Source: Sphingomonadales bacterium
Lineage (GTDB): Bacteria; Pseudomonadota; Alphaproteobacteria; Sphingomonadales; Sphingomonadaceae
Assembly (NCBI GenBank): GCA_028868535.1
Contig: JAGWUH010000008.1
Coordinates: 38,218 to 102,217, forward strand
Reading direction: 5' to 3'
DNA length: 64,000 nucleotides
Part shown: positions 18,752 through 28,282 of the stretch, in pieces
Position numbering within the stretch: the first letter of the stretch is position 1
Layout: each line of letters starts with the position of its first letter
Notes under the pieces: model-generated
The model's database searches: none
What the model was told of the DNA's origin: nothing
Seen by the model: only the letters and a program-made list of their open reading frames with translations
Position numbers and translations under genes: made by a program

Positions 18752-19894
18752 ATGACCGAACAGTTCGGACTGACCGAAGACCAGCTGGCCATCCAGGACA
18801 TGGCACGCAAGTTCACCGCCGACCGCATCACGCCGTTCGCGGCCAAGTGGGACGAGGAACACCACTATCCGGTCGACGTGTGGAAGGCGGCCGGAGAGCT
18901 CGGCTTCGGCGCGATCTACGTTTCCGAGGAAATGGGCGGCATCGGCCTCGGCCGGCTCGAGGCGGCGCTGATCATGGAGGCGATGAGCTACGGCTGCCCC
19001 GCCACCAGTGCCTATGTCTCGATCCACAACATGGCCGCGTGGATGATCGACACCTTCGGCGGCGAGGACCTGAAGAAGCACTACCTGCCGCAGCTCGTCG
19101 GCATGGACAGGATCGCCTCCTATTGTCTGACCGAGCCTGGCTCCGGCTCCGACGCCGCCGCGCTGCGCACCACCGCCGCGCGCGATGGCGATCATTACGT
19201 GCTGAACGGCACCAAGCAGTTCATCTCCGGCGGCGGCTACAACGACGTCTACGTGGTGATGTGCCGGACCGGCGCCGAAGGACCCAAGGGCATCTCGGCG
19301 GTGATCGTCGAGAAGGACATGCCCGGCCTCTCGTTCGGCCCGCCCGAGAAGAAGCTGGGCTGGAACGCCAGCCCGACCGCGCAGGTCATGTTCGACAACG
19401 TCCGCGTGCCTGTGCAGAACCGCATCGGCGCCGAAGGTGACGGCTTCAAGTTCGCGATGGCCGGGCTTGACGGAGGCCGCATCAACATCGGCGCGTGCTC
19501 GCTCGGCGGCGCGCAGCGTTGTCTCGATGAAGCAATTGCTTACGTCAAGGATCGCAAGCAGTTCGGCAAGTCGATCGCCGAGTTCCAGAACACCCAGTTC
19601 ACCCTGGCGGACATGGCCACCGACCTCGAGGCGGCGCGCGCGCTGCTTTACCTGGCCGCTGCCAAGGTCACCGCCAACGCGCCGGACAAGAGCCGCTTCT
19701 CGGCCATGGCCAAGAAGCTCGCCAGCGACAACGGCAGCGAGATCGTCGACAAGGCGCTGCAGATGTTCGGCGGCTACGGCTACTTGCGCGATTACCCGAT
19801 CGAGCGCTTCTGGCGCGACCTGCGCGTCCACCGCATCCTCGAAGGCACCAACGAGGTCATGCGCATGATCATCGGCCGGGACTTGCTGAAGTGA
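18752..19894 (+). CDS. Acyl-CoA dehydrogenase (isobutyryl-CoA dehydrogenase-like)
   Basis: YCLTEPGSGSDAAALRTTA, DRKQFGKSIAEFQNTQF, MFGGYGYLRDYPIERFWRDLRVHRILEGTNEVMRMIIGR. Confidence 0.9.
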   Translation: MTEQFGLTEDQLAIQDMARKFTADRITPFAAKWDEEHHYPVDVWKAAGELGFGAIYVSEEMGGIGLGRLEAALIMEAMSYGCPATSAYVSIHNMAAWMIDTFGGEDLKKHYLPQLVGMDRIASYCLTEPGSGSDAAALRTTAARDGDHYVLNGTKQFISGGGYNDVYVVMCRTGAEGPKGISAVIVEKDMPGLSFGPPEKKLGWNASPTAQVMFDNVRVPVQNRIGAEGDGFKFAMAGLDGGRINIGACSLGGAQRCLDEAIAYVKDRKQFGKSIAEFQNTQFTLADMATDLEAARALLYLAAAKVTANAPDKSRFSAMAKKLASDNGSEIVDKALQMFGGYGYLRDYPIERFWRDLRVHRILEGTNEVMRMIIGRDLLK

Positions 19895-20940
19895 GCCACA
19901 CCGATGAGCTGATCGTTCGCCGGGATGGCGTCGCCGGCTTCCTGACGCTGAACCGCCCCAAGGCGATCCACGCGCTGACGGCCGACATGGACCACGCGAT
20001 GACCGCCGCGCTGCAGGCTTGGCGCGACGATGCCGGCGTTGCGGCCGTGATCGTCGACCACAGCGAGGGCAGGGGCTTCTGCTCCGGCGGCGACATCAAC
20101 CTGCTGCGCAATTCGGCGCTGACCGACGGCGGCGTGAGTGGGCGGCGGTTCTTCTACGAGGAATACCAGCTCAACCACCTGATGTTCACGTATGGCAAGC
20201 CGATCGTCGCGTTCATGGACGGCATCACCATGGGCGGCGGGGTCGGCATCAGCCAGCCGGCGAAATTCCGCGTGGCGACGGAGAACACCCGCTTCGCCAT
20301 GCCCGAGACCGGCATCGGCCTGTTCCCCGATGTCGGCGGCGGCTGGTTCCTCGCGCACCTGCCCGGTCGACTGGGGCGTTACCTTGCGCTTACCGGCGCC
20401 CGCATCGACGGCGCCGAGGCGGTCTGGGCCGGGCTGGCCACGCATTACCTGCCGGTCGAAGCGCTGCCGCAGGCCAAGGCGCGCATTGCCGCGGGCGAGC
20501 CGATCCCCGACGTGCTCGCCGCGCTTGCGGTCGAGCCGCCCGCCGCGAAGCTTGCCGCCCATGCCGATGCCATCGCCCGCCTGTTCGTCTCGGACAAGCT
20601 GGAGGACGTGCTCGCCGCGCTCGAGGACGATGGTTCCGAATGGGCGAGCGCCACTGCCGCGACGATCCGGGCCAAGAGCCCGCAAACCTGCAAGGTTGCG
20701 CTGCGCCAGCTGGCCATCGCCCAGCACCTGCCCAGCTTCGCGGACAACATGGTGATGGAATACCGGATCGCCAGCCGCGTGCTGACCCGCCCCGACTTCG
20801 CCGAAGGCGTGCGCGCGGTGATCGTCGACAAGGACAACAATCCCAGGTGGGACCCGGCGACGCCCGAAGCCGTCACCGATGCGTTGATCGACTCGATCTT
20901 CGCCCCGCTTGCTCCAGAGGAAGAGTGGAAACCGCTATGA
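19891..20940 (+). CDS. Enoyl-CoA hydratase/isomerase family, 3-hydroxyisobutyryl-CoA hydrolase-like
   Basis: LTLNRPKAIHALTADM, GRGFCSGGDINLLRNSA, FYEEYQLNHLMFTYGKPIVAFMDGITMGGGVG, FAMPETGIGLFPDVGGGWFL. Confidence 0.9.
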   Translation: MSHTDELIVRRDGVAGFLTLNRPKAIHALTADMDHAMTAALQAWRDDAGVAAVIVDHSEGRGFCSGGDINLLRNSALTDGGVSGRRFFYEEYQLNHLMFTYGKPIVAFMDGITMGGGVGISQPAKFRVATENTRFAMPETGIGLFPDVGGGWFLAHLPGRLGRYLALTGARIDGAEAVWAGLATHYLPVEALPQAKARIAAGEPIPDVLAALAVEPPAAKLAAHADAIARLFVSDKLEDVLAALEDDGSEWASATAATIRAKSPQTCKVALRQLAIAQHLPSFADNMVMEYRIASRVLTRPDFAEGVRAVIVDKDNNPRWDPATPEAVTDALIDSIFAPLAPEEEWKPL

Positions 20941-21722
20941 GCACTTACGAAACGCTGCTGGTCGAAACGCGCGGCGCGGTGACGCTGATCACCATCAACC
21001 GGCCCAAGTCGCTGAATGCGCTCAATCGGCAGGTCATGCTCGACCTGATCGCGGCGATGGCCGCGTTCGAGGCAGACGACAGCCAGGGCTGCGTCGTCCT
21101 CACCGGTGCGGGCGAGAAGGCCTTCGTCGCCGGCGCCGACATCCTAGAGATGGCCGAGAAGCCCGCCACCGAGTTCTTCGGCCAGGGCTACTTCGACGGC
21201 TGGCAGAAGGACATCGCCGCCAAGAGCCGCAAGCCGTGGATCGCGGCAGTCAACGGCTTCGCGCTGGGCGGCGGTTGCGAGCTGGCGATGATGGCGGACA
21301 TGATCATCGCCTCGGAAACCGCCAAGTTCGGCCAGCCCGAGATCAAGCTCGGCGTTGCCCCCGGCATGGGCGGCACCCAGCGCCTGGCCCGCGCGATCGG
21401 CAAGGCCAAGGCGATGGACCTGTGCCTGACCGGCCGCAACATGGACGCGCGCGAGGCCGAGGCCAGCGGCATCGTCGCTCGCGTGCTCCCGGCCGAGGGC
21501 TTCGTCGATGCGGTGGTCGAGATCGCCGCCGGCATCGCCGCGATGCCGCGCCAGGCGGCGATGCTGAACAAGGAAATGGTCAACGTCGCCTTCGAGACGA
21601 CGCTCGAGCAGGGCCTGCTCTACGAACGCCGCACCTGGGGCCTGCTCGCCGCCACCGAAGACAAGTTCGAGGGCATGCGCGCCTTCGTCGAGAAGCGCCC
21701 CGCGGTCTTCAAGAACCGCTGA
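20937..21722 (+). CDS. Enoyl-CoA hydratase
   Basis: ITINRPKSLNALNRQVM, KAFVAGADI, ALGGGCELAMMADMIIA, GQPEIKLGVAPGMGGTQRL; ATGA overlap with the upstream gene. Confidence 0.92.
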   Translation: MSTYETLLVETRGAVTLITINRPKSLNALNRQVMLDLIAAMAAFEADDSQGCVVLTGAGEKAFVAGADILEMAEKPATEFFGQGYFDGWQKDIAAKSRKPWIAAVNGFALGGGCELAMMADMIIASETAKFGQPEIKLGVAPGMGGTQRLARAIGKAKAMDLCLTGRNMDAREAEASGIVARVLPAEGFVDAVVEIAAGIAAMPRQAAMLNKEMVNVAFETTLEQGLLYERRTWGLLAATEDKFEGMRAFVEKRPAVFKNR

Positions 21723-21750
21723 TGCCCGGCGACGCACGAGGGAGAGCAGC

Positions 21751-22626
21751 ATGATCAAGTCCATCGCGATCGTCGGCCTCGGCAACATGGGCGGCGGCAT
21801 GGCGCTCAACCTCGTGCGCGGCGGCTTCCGCGTCCACGCCTTCGACCTGTCGCGCGAGGCCTGTGCCAAGGCGAAGGAGAACGGTTGCGAGGTCTTCGCC
21901 ACCGTTGCCGAGGCGGTGCGGGGCGTCGATGCGGTGGTGACGATGCTGCCCAACGGCGGCATCATCGACAGCGTCTACAGCAACGAGGTGATCGGCAAGG
22001 CGCCGACCTCGGCGCTGCTGCTCGATTGCTCGACGATCGACGTCGCCACCGCGCGCCATGTCGCCAATGCGGCGCGCGCGGCCGGCTACGAGATGGTCGA
22101 CGCCCCGGTTTCCGGCGGCATCGCCGCGGCCAGCCAGGGCACGCTCACCTTCATGGTCGGCGGCACCAAGCACGCGTTCCAGCGGGCCGAGGCGGTGCTG
22201 AACGCGATGGGCAAGGCGGTGATCCACGCCGGCGAGAGCGGCGCCGGCCAGGCCGCCAAGATCTGCAACAACATGCTGCTCGGCATCCACATGATCGGCA
22301 CCTGCGAGGCGTTCGCCATGGCCGAACGGCTCGGCCTCGATCTCCACGCCTTCTACGACATCGCCTCGAAGGCCTCGGGCCAGTGCTGGTCGATGACGTC
22401 GTACTGCCCGGTCCCCGGCGTCGGCCCGCACAGTCCCGCCGACAACGACTTCCAGGGCGGCTTCGCCTCGGCGCTGATGCTCAAGGACCTCAAGCTGGCA
22501 TTGGAGGCGGCCGAAACCGCCGGCACCAGCGTGCCCATGGGCACCCGCGCCAAGGAAATCTACGAAGCCTTCACCGCCGCCGGCAACGGCGGGCTCGACT
22601 TCTCCGCCATCATCCGGACGCTTTGA
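21751..22626 (+). CDS. mmsB: 3-hydroxyisobutyrate dehydrogenase
   Basis: IVGLGNMGGGMALNLVRGGFRVHAFDL, DAPVSGGIAAASQGTLTFMVGG, GAGQAAKICNNMLLGI. Confidence 0.9.
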   Translation: MIKSIAIVGLGNMGGGMALNLVRGGFRVHAFDLSREACAKAKENGCEVFATVAEAVRGVDAVVTMLPNGGIIDSVYSNEVIGKAPTSALLLDCSTIDVATARHVANAARAAGYEMVDAPVSGGIAAASQGTLTFMVGGTKHAFQRAEAVLNAMGKAVIHAGESGAGQAAKICNNMLLGIHMIGTCEAFAMAERLGLDLHAFYDIASKASGQCWSMTSYCPVPGVGPHSPADNDFQGGFASALMLKDLKLALEAAETAGTSVPMGTRAKEIYEAFTAAGNGGLDFSAIIRTL

Positions 22627-22630
22627 AGGA

Positions 22631-23701
22631 TCAGCGCGCGCCGCGCGTGCTCGCGCGCGCGCGCAGCGCGATCGGCACCCGCACTTGCGGCGCGGGGTTG
22701 CCCGTCACCATGCCGAGCAGCCTGTCGACCAGCAGGTCCCCGGCGGCCTCGAAGTCGGCCTCGATCGTGGTCAGCGGCGGGGTAGCCTGTGCCCCGGTGC
22801 GGATGCCGTCGAAGCCGATCACGCCCACGTCGCCCGGCACGTCGATCCCGGCGTCGCGCAGCGCCCGCATCGCGCCCAGCGCCATCTCGTCGCAGGCGGC
22901 GAAGATCGCATCGAACGACTGCCCCGCCTCGACCAGCGCGGCCGTCGCCCGGCGGCCCTGCTCCTCGCGGGTGTAGCCTTCCTCAATGCCGACCAGCCAC
23001 GGCTCCAGCCCGGCCTCGCGCATTGTCGCGACATAGCCCTCGTAGCGTTCGGCGAACTGGGGCTGGATCAGCGAGGTGATGCAGGCGATCCGCCGGTATC
23101 CGCAGCTAAGCAGGTGACCGACAGCCAGCCGCGCGCCGCCGTGGTTGTCGCTGCGTACCCATTCGAGGTCCTCGCGAGGGCTGCCCCAGCAGACCACGTG
23201 CGCGCCCGACGCGGCGACGTCCTCGAAGTATTCCCAGGCCGCGACGTTGACGCTGGCGCCGATGACGATCAGCCCGTCGGCCTTGCGCTGCTCCTGGTAG
23301 CGGCCGAACAGGTTCTCCGGCCCGTGCTGGAGCGAAACCAGCGTCTCGTAGCCACGCCGCGACGCCGCCGCGCAGGTCGCGCCGAGCAGCGCGAAGTAGA
23401 ACGGGTTGAAATCGCGGATATGGTCGCCCGGGCGCATGATCACGACGACCGCGATCGTGCCGGTGCGGCCGGTGCGCAACCGTGCGGCGTTCTCGTCGAC
23501 GTGGTAATCCAGCTTGCGTGCGGCGGCGAACACGCGGCTGCGCGTTGCCTCGCTTACCACCGGGTCGCCGGCCAGCGCGCGCGAGACCGTGGACTGGCTG
23601 ACACCTGCTTCCGCCGCGACGTCGAAAGACGTCACGCGGTGACGGCGGGGCGCCGGCGCCGCCTTCAGATTCTGTCGCTCGTCCCACATGAAAGTGCTCA
23701 T
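22631..23701 (-). CDS. LacI family transcriptional regulator
   Basis: VTSFDVAAEAGVSQSTVSRALAGDPVVSEATRSRVFAAARKLDYHVD; LacI HTH plus periplasmic-binding-like domain. Confidence 0.93.
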   Translation of the reverse strand: MSTFMWDERQNLKAAPAPRRHRVTSFDVAAEAGVSQSTVSRALAGDPVVSEATRSRVFAAARKLDYHVDENAARLRTGRTGTIAVVVIMRPGDHIRDFNPFYFALLGATCAAASRRGYETLVSLQHGPENLFGRYQEQRKADGLIVIGASVNVAAWEYFEDVAASGAHVVCWGSPREDLEWVRSDNHGGARLAVGHLLSCGYRRIACITSLIQPQFAERYEGYVATMREAGLEPWLVGIEEGYTREEQGRRATAALVEAGQSFDAIFAACDEMALGAMRALRDAGIDVPGDVGVIGFDGIRTGAQATPPLTTIEADFEAAGDLLVDRLLGMVTGNPAPQVRVPIALRARASTRGAR

Positions 23702-23758
23702 GGGCGCGAATCCATACGATTGTAAAGGGTCGATCGGGGCTTGTGCCCGAACGTGCAA

Positions 23759-24535
23759 TCAGCGTGCCGAATGGCCCCCGTCGAGTCGCAGCTCGGCCCC
23801 GGTCATGAACCGGCTCTCGTCCGAGGCGAGATAGACCGCCGCCAGCGCGATCTCGCGCGGGGTCGCCAGGCGCCGCGCGGGCACCTGCGCCGCCAGCATC
23901 GCGTCGACGGCGGCGCGATTGCCACCGGGCGGAACCAGGTTGTCCAGCATCGACGTATCCACCCAGGCCGGCAGGATCGCGTTGCAGCGCACGTCCCACC
24001 CGGCCTCGGCGCACTCGATCGCCACGGTCCGTGTCAGCGACAGCATCGCCGCCTTCGAGGCCGAATAGGCCCCCAGCATGGCAGCCCCGGTGATCCCCGC
24101 CAACGAGGCGATGTTGACGATCGCCGCCGGCGCGCTCTCGCGCAGCAAGGGCAGCGCGTGCTTGCAGCCGAGGAACGCCCCTTCGGCGTTGACAGTCATC
24201 GCCGCCCGCCACTGCGCGACGGCCATCGCCACGATCGGGCCGCCAACGCCGATGCCCGCATTGTTGACCAGCAGCGCCAACCCGCCCCAGGCCTCGCGCA
24301 CGCCGTCGACGGCCGCCCGCCAGTCGTCCTCGCTGGTGACGTCGAGCGCCCGTGCCAGCACCGCGCCCGGATGATCGGCCGCGATCGCTGCCGCTTCTGC
24401 CTGCGCTGCGGCGGCGTCGCGATCGGTCAGCAGCACGCGCGCGCCTTCCTCGGCGAAGGCCCGCGCGATCGCCGCGCCAATCCCGCGCCCGGCGCCGGTG
24501 ACCAGAGCGGTCTTCCCCGCCAGCCGGCCGCTCAC
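23759..24535 (-). CDS. SDR family oxidoreductase
   Basis: [49 protein letters not shown]. Confidence 0.92.
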   Translation of the reverse strand: MSGRLAGKTALVTGAGRGIGAAIARAFAEEGARVLLTDRDAAAAQAEAAAIAADHPGAVLARALDVTSEDDWRAAVDGVREAWGGLALLVNNAGIGVGGPIVAMAVAQWRAAMTVNAEGAFLGCKHALPLLRESAPAAIVNIASLAGITGAAMLGAYSASKAAMLSLTRTVAIECAEAGWDVRCNAILPAWVDTSMLDNLVPPGGNRAAVDAMLAAQVPARRLATPREIALAAVYLASDESRFMTGAELRLDGGHSAR

Positions 24536-25071
24536 CGGGTCATGCCCGGCGCCAGCAGCAACAGCAGCTTGACGTCGATGGCGTCGCCCCGGGCCCGCCG
24601 ATCGGCGATGAAATCGGCGATACCCGCGCGGGGTACGCGGTGTACGGTGATGTTCTCCCCCTCGGTGCCGCCGCCGGGGCCGACCCGCGTCAGCCCGTGC
24701 GCGCGCAGCAGCGTGAAACTCTCGGTGACCATCCCCGGCGAGGACCAGAACTCACCCAGGTTTTCCATGCGTGCCGCCGCATAGCCGGTCTCCTCTTCGA
24801 GTTCGCGCGCGGCGGCGGCCATCGGATCCTCGTCGGCGTTGCCGTCATGATCGCCGATCAGCCCGGCCGGCAGCTCGATGCAGGCCCGCCCCAGCGGCAC
24901 CCGGTACTGCTCGACGAGGATCACCTGGTCCTCCTCGTCGATCGCCAGGATGACCGCGGCGCGAATTCCGCGCGCGCGGCTCACGTATTCCCAGCGACCG
25001 CGTTGCTTGGCGGTGATGAAGCGCCCCTGCCAGTGGATCTGTTCGGGTGCATCGGCGTCGGCGTCGGGCAA
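24532..25071 (-). CDS. NUDIX hydrolase (ADP-ribose pyrophosphatase-like)
   Basis: Nudix box-like LPAGLIGD...[13 protein letters not shown]; probable TTG start near 25071. Confidence 0.85.
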   Translation of the reverse strand: MPDADADAPEQIHWQGRFITAKQRGRWEYVSRARGIRAAVILAIDEEDQVILVEQYRVPLGRACIELPAGLIGDHDGNADEDPMAAAARELEEETGYAAARMENLGEFWSSPGMVTESFTLLRAHGLTRVGPGGGTEGENITVHRVPRAGIADFIADRRARGDAIDVKLLLLLAPGMTR

Positions 25072-25073
25072 GT

Positions 25074-25751
25074 TCAGACCTCGATCAGGCGGTCGGGGAG
25101 TTCGTTGACGTCCCCCGGTTTCACGGGAAAATGTTCGGAGAGGACCGCACCCACCCGCGCCACCGCTTCGCACAGGCCATCGGCGGGCCGGCCTTCGCGG
25201 ATCGCGGCGAGCATCGCCGCCATCGCCTCGCCCCAGACTTCGGGTGCCACTTTCGCGGCGATCGCGGCATCGGCGACGATTTCCGCGCGCCGTTCGGCCC
25301 GCGACAGGTAGATGACGATGCCGGTGGAGCCGACGGTGCGCCGCTCGGTGCCGACGCGGAACGCGGTGACCGCCCGGGCGCGGACGCGCGCGTGCTTGAC
25401 CGGGCCGGGCACCAGCGCCAGCCGCAACGGCCGCCACGACTGCAGCAGCCACATGCCGGCGAACTTGGCCACCGCGACCACCAGCGCCAGGCTCAGCACG
25501 GTGCGCGGATGCCATTCGTGCGCCCACCAGCCCATCACCCGGTCGACCAGCGCGAGGCTGAACCCCGGCGCGATGGCCAGCACCGCCAGCGCCAGCATCG
25601 CCACCAGCGCCGACCAGGTCAGGGCCACGTCCTCGTAGCGATCGGAGGCATCGGCCAGGATCGTCACGATCTCGCCGCTGGTCCGCGCTTCCGCGGCGGT
25701 GACCGCCGCGGCGATGCGGCCCCGATCGGCGTCGGTCAGCGCAAAGGTCAT
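25074..25751 (-). CDS. TPM domain-containing membrane protein
   Basis: [26 protein letters not shown]...; TPM-domain pattern, TM segments; adjacent to a second TPM gene. Confidence 0.75.
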   Translation of the reverse strand: MTFALTDADRGRIAAAVTAAEARTSGEIVTILADASDRYEDVALTWSALVAMLALAVLAIAPGFSLALVDRVMGWWAHEWHPRTVLSLALVVAVAKFAGMWLLQSWRPLRLALVPGPVKHARVRARAVTAFRVGTERRTVGSTGIVIYLSRAERRAEIVADAAIAAKVAPEVWGEAMAAMLAAIREGRPADGLCEAVARVGAVLSEHFPVKPGDVNELPDRLIEV

Positions 25752-25761
25752 CCCGGTCGTC

Positions 25762-26574
25762 CTACCATGAGCCCGACGAGCCGCCGCCGCCGAAGCTGCC
25801 GCCGCCGCCCGAGAACCCGCCGCCCCCGCCCCAGTCGCCGCCGCCGCCGCTGCTCCAGCCGCCGCCGCGACGGCCGCCGCGCATCGCCGAATCGAGCGCG
25901 CTCCACAGGATCACCTGGCCCAGCCCGAAGCCATAGGCCCGTCCGCCCCGCCGCCGGAAGAACGGCAGGACGAAGAACAGGAAGAAAAAGCCCAGCCAGA
26001 ACAGTGCCGGCAGCCATCCGCCCTTGTCGGACCGCTGCGCCGGGGCCGGCTGGGCCGCGATCTTCCGGGCTTCCTCGGGCGGCAGTTGCAGCTGGTGGAT
26101 GATCGCGTCCGCCCCGGCTTCGATCCCTCCCGGCATGTCGCCGGACTTGAACCGGGGGATGATCTGCTGCTGGATGATCAGCGACGAAAAGCCGTCGGTC
26201 AGCACCGGCTCGAGGCCATAGCCGACCTCGATCCGCACCTTGCGCTCCTTCGGTGCGACCAGCAGGATCACGCCGTCATTGCGCTGCTTGTCGCCGATCC
26301 CCCAGGCGCGGCCGAGCCTGTAGCCATAGTCCGAGATTTCGTAGCCCTGAAGGTCCGGCACCGTCGCCACCACCAGCTGCCGGTGCGATTGCGTCTCCAG
26401 CGCCGCCAGCTTGCCGTCGAGGCGCTGCGCGACGTCCGCCGGCAGCACGTTCGCGGCATCGACCACGCGCCCGCTCAACGCCGGGAACGTCTGCGCCCGG
26501 GCGGCGCCGGGCAGCAGCGCGGCCAGCGCCAGCAGCAGCGCAGCGGCTGCGGCGCGGAAGGGCAGGGGCATCAC
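25762..26574 (-). CDS. TPM domain protein (YgcG-like) with Gly-rich C-terminus
   Basis: Signal peptide; FPALSGRVVDAANVLPADVAQRLDGKLAALE...RNDGVILLVAPKERKVRIEVGYGLEPVLTDG; SGGGGDWGGGGGFSGGGGSFGGGG tail. Confidence 0.92.
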   Translation of the reverse strand: MMPLPFRAAAAALLLALAALLPGAARAQTFPALSGRVVDAANVLPADVAQRLDGKLAALETQSHRQLVVATVPDLQGYEISDYGYRLGRAWGIGDKQRNDGVILLVAPKERKVRIEVGYGLEPVLTDGFSSLIIQQQIIPRFKSGDMPGGIEAGADAIIHQLQLPPEEARKIAAQPAPAQRSDKGGWLPALFWLGFFFLFFVLPFFRRRGGRAYGFGLGQVILWSALDSAMRGGRRGGGWSSGGGGDWGGGGGFSGGGGSFGGGGSSGSW

Positions 26575-26586
26575 CGCCCCCGGGCC

Positions 26587-27198
26587 TTACAGCTTGCCTT
26601 CGAGGCTGGGCGCCGCCTCGGCGCCGGGCGTCACCGCCTGGTAGGGGACCATCGGCTTCGCGCCGTAGATCACCTTGGCCGCGACCATCGCCGGGAAGGT
26701 GCGGATCGTGGTGTTGTAGTCCTGCACCGCCGAATTGTAGTCGCGCACCGAGATGCGGACGCGGTTTTCCTGCCCCTCGAGCTGGCTCTGAAGCATCTGG
26801 TAATTGGTGATGCTCTTCAGCTCGGGATAGGCCTCGACGTTGGCGAGCAGGCGCCCCAACCCGGCGACCGAGTTCGAAAGCTGGTTCTGCGCGTCCTGGA
26901 ACGCCTTCATCTTGGCGGGATCGGTCAGGTCGCCAGGGTTGAGCTGGACGCTCGTCGCCTTGGCCCGCGCCTCGACCACGCCGACCAGGATGCCCTTCTC
27001 CTGCGTCGCCGCGCCCTTGGCCACGGCGGCGAGGTTCGGGATCAGGTTGGCGCGCTCCTGGAATGCGGCCTGGACATCGGCCCAGCGCGCCTTCGCGGCT
27101 TCTTCCTTGGTCGGTACGGTGTTGACCCCGCAGGCGGACAGGCTGAGCGCGGCGGAGGCGACGATCGCCCCCCGAATGACGCGGTGCGCGGACGACAT
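26587..27198 (-). CDS. lemA: LemA family protein
   Basis: Lipobox LSACG; WADVQAAFQERANLIPNLAAVAKG...NQLSNSVAGLGRLLANVEAYPELKS. Confidence 0.92.
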   Translation of the reverse strand: MSSAHRVIRGAIVASAALSLSACGVNTVPTKEEAAKARWADVQAAFQERANLIPNLAAVAKGAATQEKGILVGVVEARAKATSVQLNPGDLTDPAKMKAFQDAQNQLSNSVAGLGRLLANVEAYPELKSITNYQMLQSQLEGQENRVRISVRDYNSAVQDYNTTIRTFPAMVAAKVIYGAKPMVPYQAVTPGAEAAPSLEGKL

Positions 27199-27399
27199 CG
27201 GCTTGTTACCCCTTCCAGGTGCCGGGCAAAGACCCGGCGGTCGCGCGCAAGATAGCGCGCGCCGGCTCCGGTTCAAGGACAACCGGTGCGAAATTCCCCT
27301 GCTGCCCCGGCGCGAAGTGCCTGAAAAGGCGCGCGGGGGTTGTGACGTCATGGCGTCCGTGGCAGACAGCGACGCTCCATTGCAGGAGGAGGGGTTACC

Positions 27400-27828
27400 A
27401 TGCTGCAGGAGTTCAAGGCCTTCATCGCCCGCGGCAACGTGCTCGATCTCGCCGTGGGCGTGATCATCGGCGGCGCCTTCGGAAAGATCGTCTCGTCGCT
27501 CACCGACGACGTGATCATGCCGGTCATCGGCGCGATCACCGGTGGCATCGACTTTTCCAGCAAGTTCATCGTGCTCGGCACGATCCCCGCCACTTACACC
27601 GGCTCGCCGACCGACTATGCCGCCCTCAAGAAGGCCGGCGTCGCCATGCTCGGTTATGGCTCTTTCCTCACCGCGGTGATCAACTTCCTCATCCTGGCGT
27701 TCGTCATCTTCCTGATCGTTCGCCAGGCCAACAAGCTCACCGCAAAGCCCGAAGCCCCGGCGGCGCCGGCCGGGCCGACCGAGGTCGAACTTCTCGCCGA
27801 GATCCGCGATGCCCTGAAGAAGGGGTAG
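27400..27828 (+). CDS. mscL: Large-conductance mechanosensitive channel protein
   Basis: [53 protein letters not shown]. Confidence 0.96.
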   Translation: MLQEFKAFIARGNVLDLAVGVIIGGAFGKIVSSLTDDVIMPVIGAITGGIDFSSKFIVLGTIPATYTGSPTDYAALKKAGVAMLGYGSFLTAVINFLILAFVIFLIVRQANKLTAKPEAPAAPAGPTEVELLAEIRDALKKG

Positions 27829-27879
27829 GCGCAGGCCGGCGCCATCTTTGCCGCCCCTTTTCATTTTCCACGGCCGCCC

Positions 27880-28262
27880 TATATGGGGTCCTGCCGGTTT
27901 CGGCCGGCTATGGCGATAAACTGCGGCGTGCAATAGGCGCAGCGGACCCGGGGGCGGTACCCGGCGGCTCCACCATCACCACCCGGTATTCAGGCCGGGG
28001 CGCTGTTGTCGCAGCGGTGATGACGGGGCCGAACTAGGATCGACGTGTGTTGAAAAGCGCTGTTTTTGCCCGGGCTGAGTAACCCGTTAAAGGCTCAAAA
28101 CTCACAAGTGCCAACGACAACGAAGCACTTGCTCTGGTTGCGTAATTCTAGGGGCTAGCGCCCTGACCTTACAAGACACGAGCACGGTTGAACCGACCGG
28201 GTAACAGAACGGAGTTCGGGGGCCCGGGGCGAGCCTAGCAACAGAATCGCCCCACTCACGCC
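27880..28262 (+). ncRNA. ssrA: tmRNA, circularly permuted two-piece form: acceptor piece ending at CCA 27975, coding piece starting about 28025
   Basis: Tag reading frame GCCAACGACAACGAAGCACTTGCTCTGGTTGCGTAA at 28110-28145 encodes ANDNEALALVA*. 5' segment ggggccg (28025-28031) pairs with cggctcc (27965-27971) followed by ACCA, giving a 7-bp acceptor stem with G3-U. Outer ends approximate. Confidence 0.9.
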
Positions 28263-28282
28263 CTGTCCGCAGCGGATGCGGA

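Noticed and set aside
16993-18846. 617-aa minus-strand ORF opposite the acylating ALDH
   Set aside because: Antisense frame rich in H/R/D/V; the plus strand encodes a well-supported enzyme.
22640-22680. Run of alternating gcgcgc possibly forming Z-DNA or a hairpin
   Set aside because: It lies within the C-terminal coding sequence of the LacI regulator (Arg/Ala codons); no independent evidence of function.
23701-23760. Possible LacI self-operator (tacgattgta) upstream of the regulator
   Set aside because: Only a 3-bp-arm dyad; too weak to call without comparative data.
25780-25880. GCC/GGC trinucleotide-rich tract resembling a microsatellite
   Set aside because: It codes for the Gly-rich tail of the TPM protein, so composition explains it.
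27219-28037. 272-aa plus-strand ORF overlapping mscL and the tmRNA
   Set aside because: Out-of-frame with mscL; its tail lies in the tmRNA acceptor piece.
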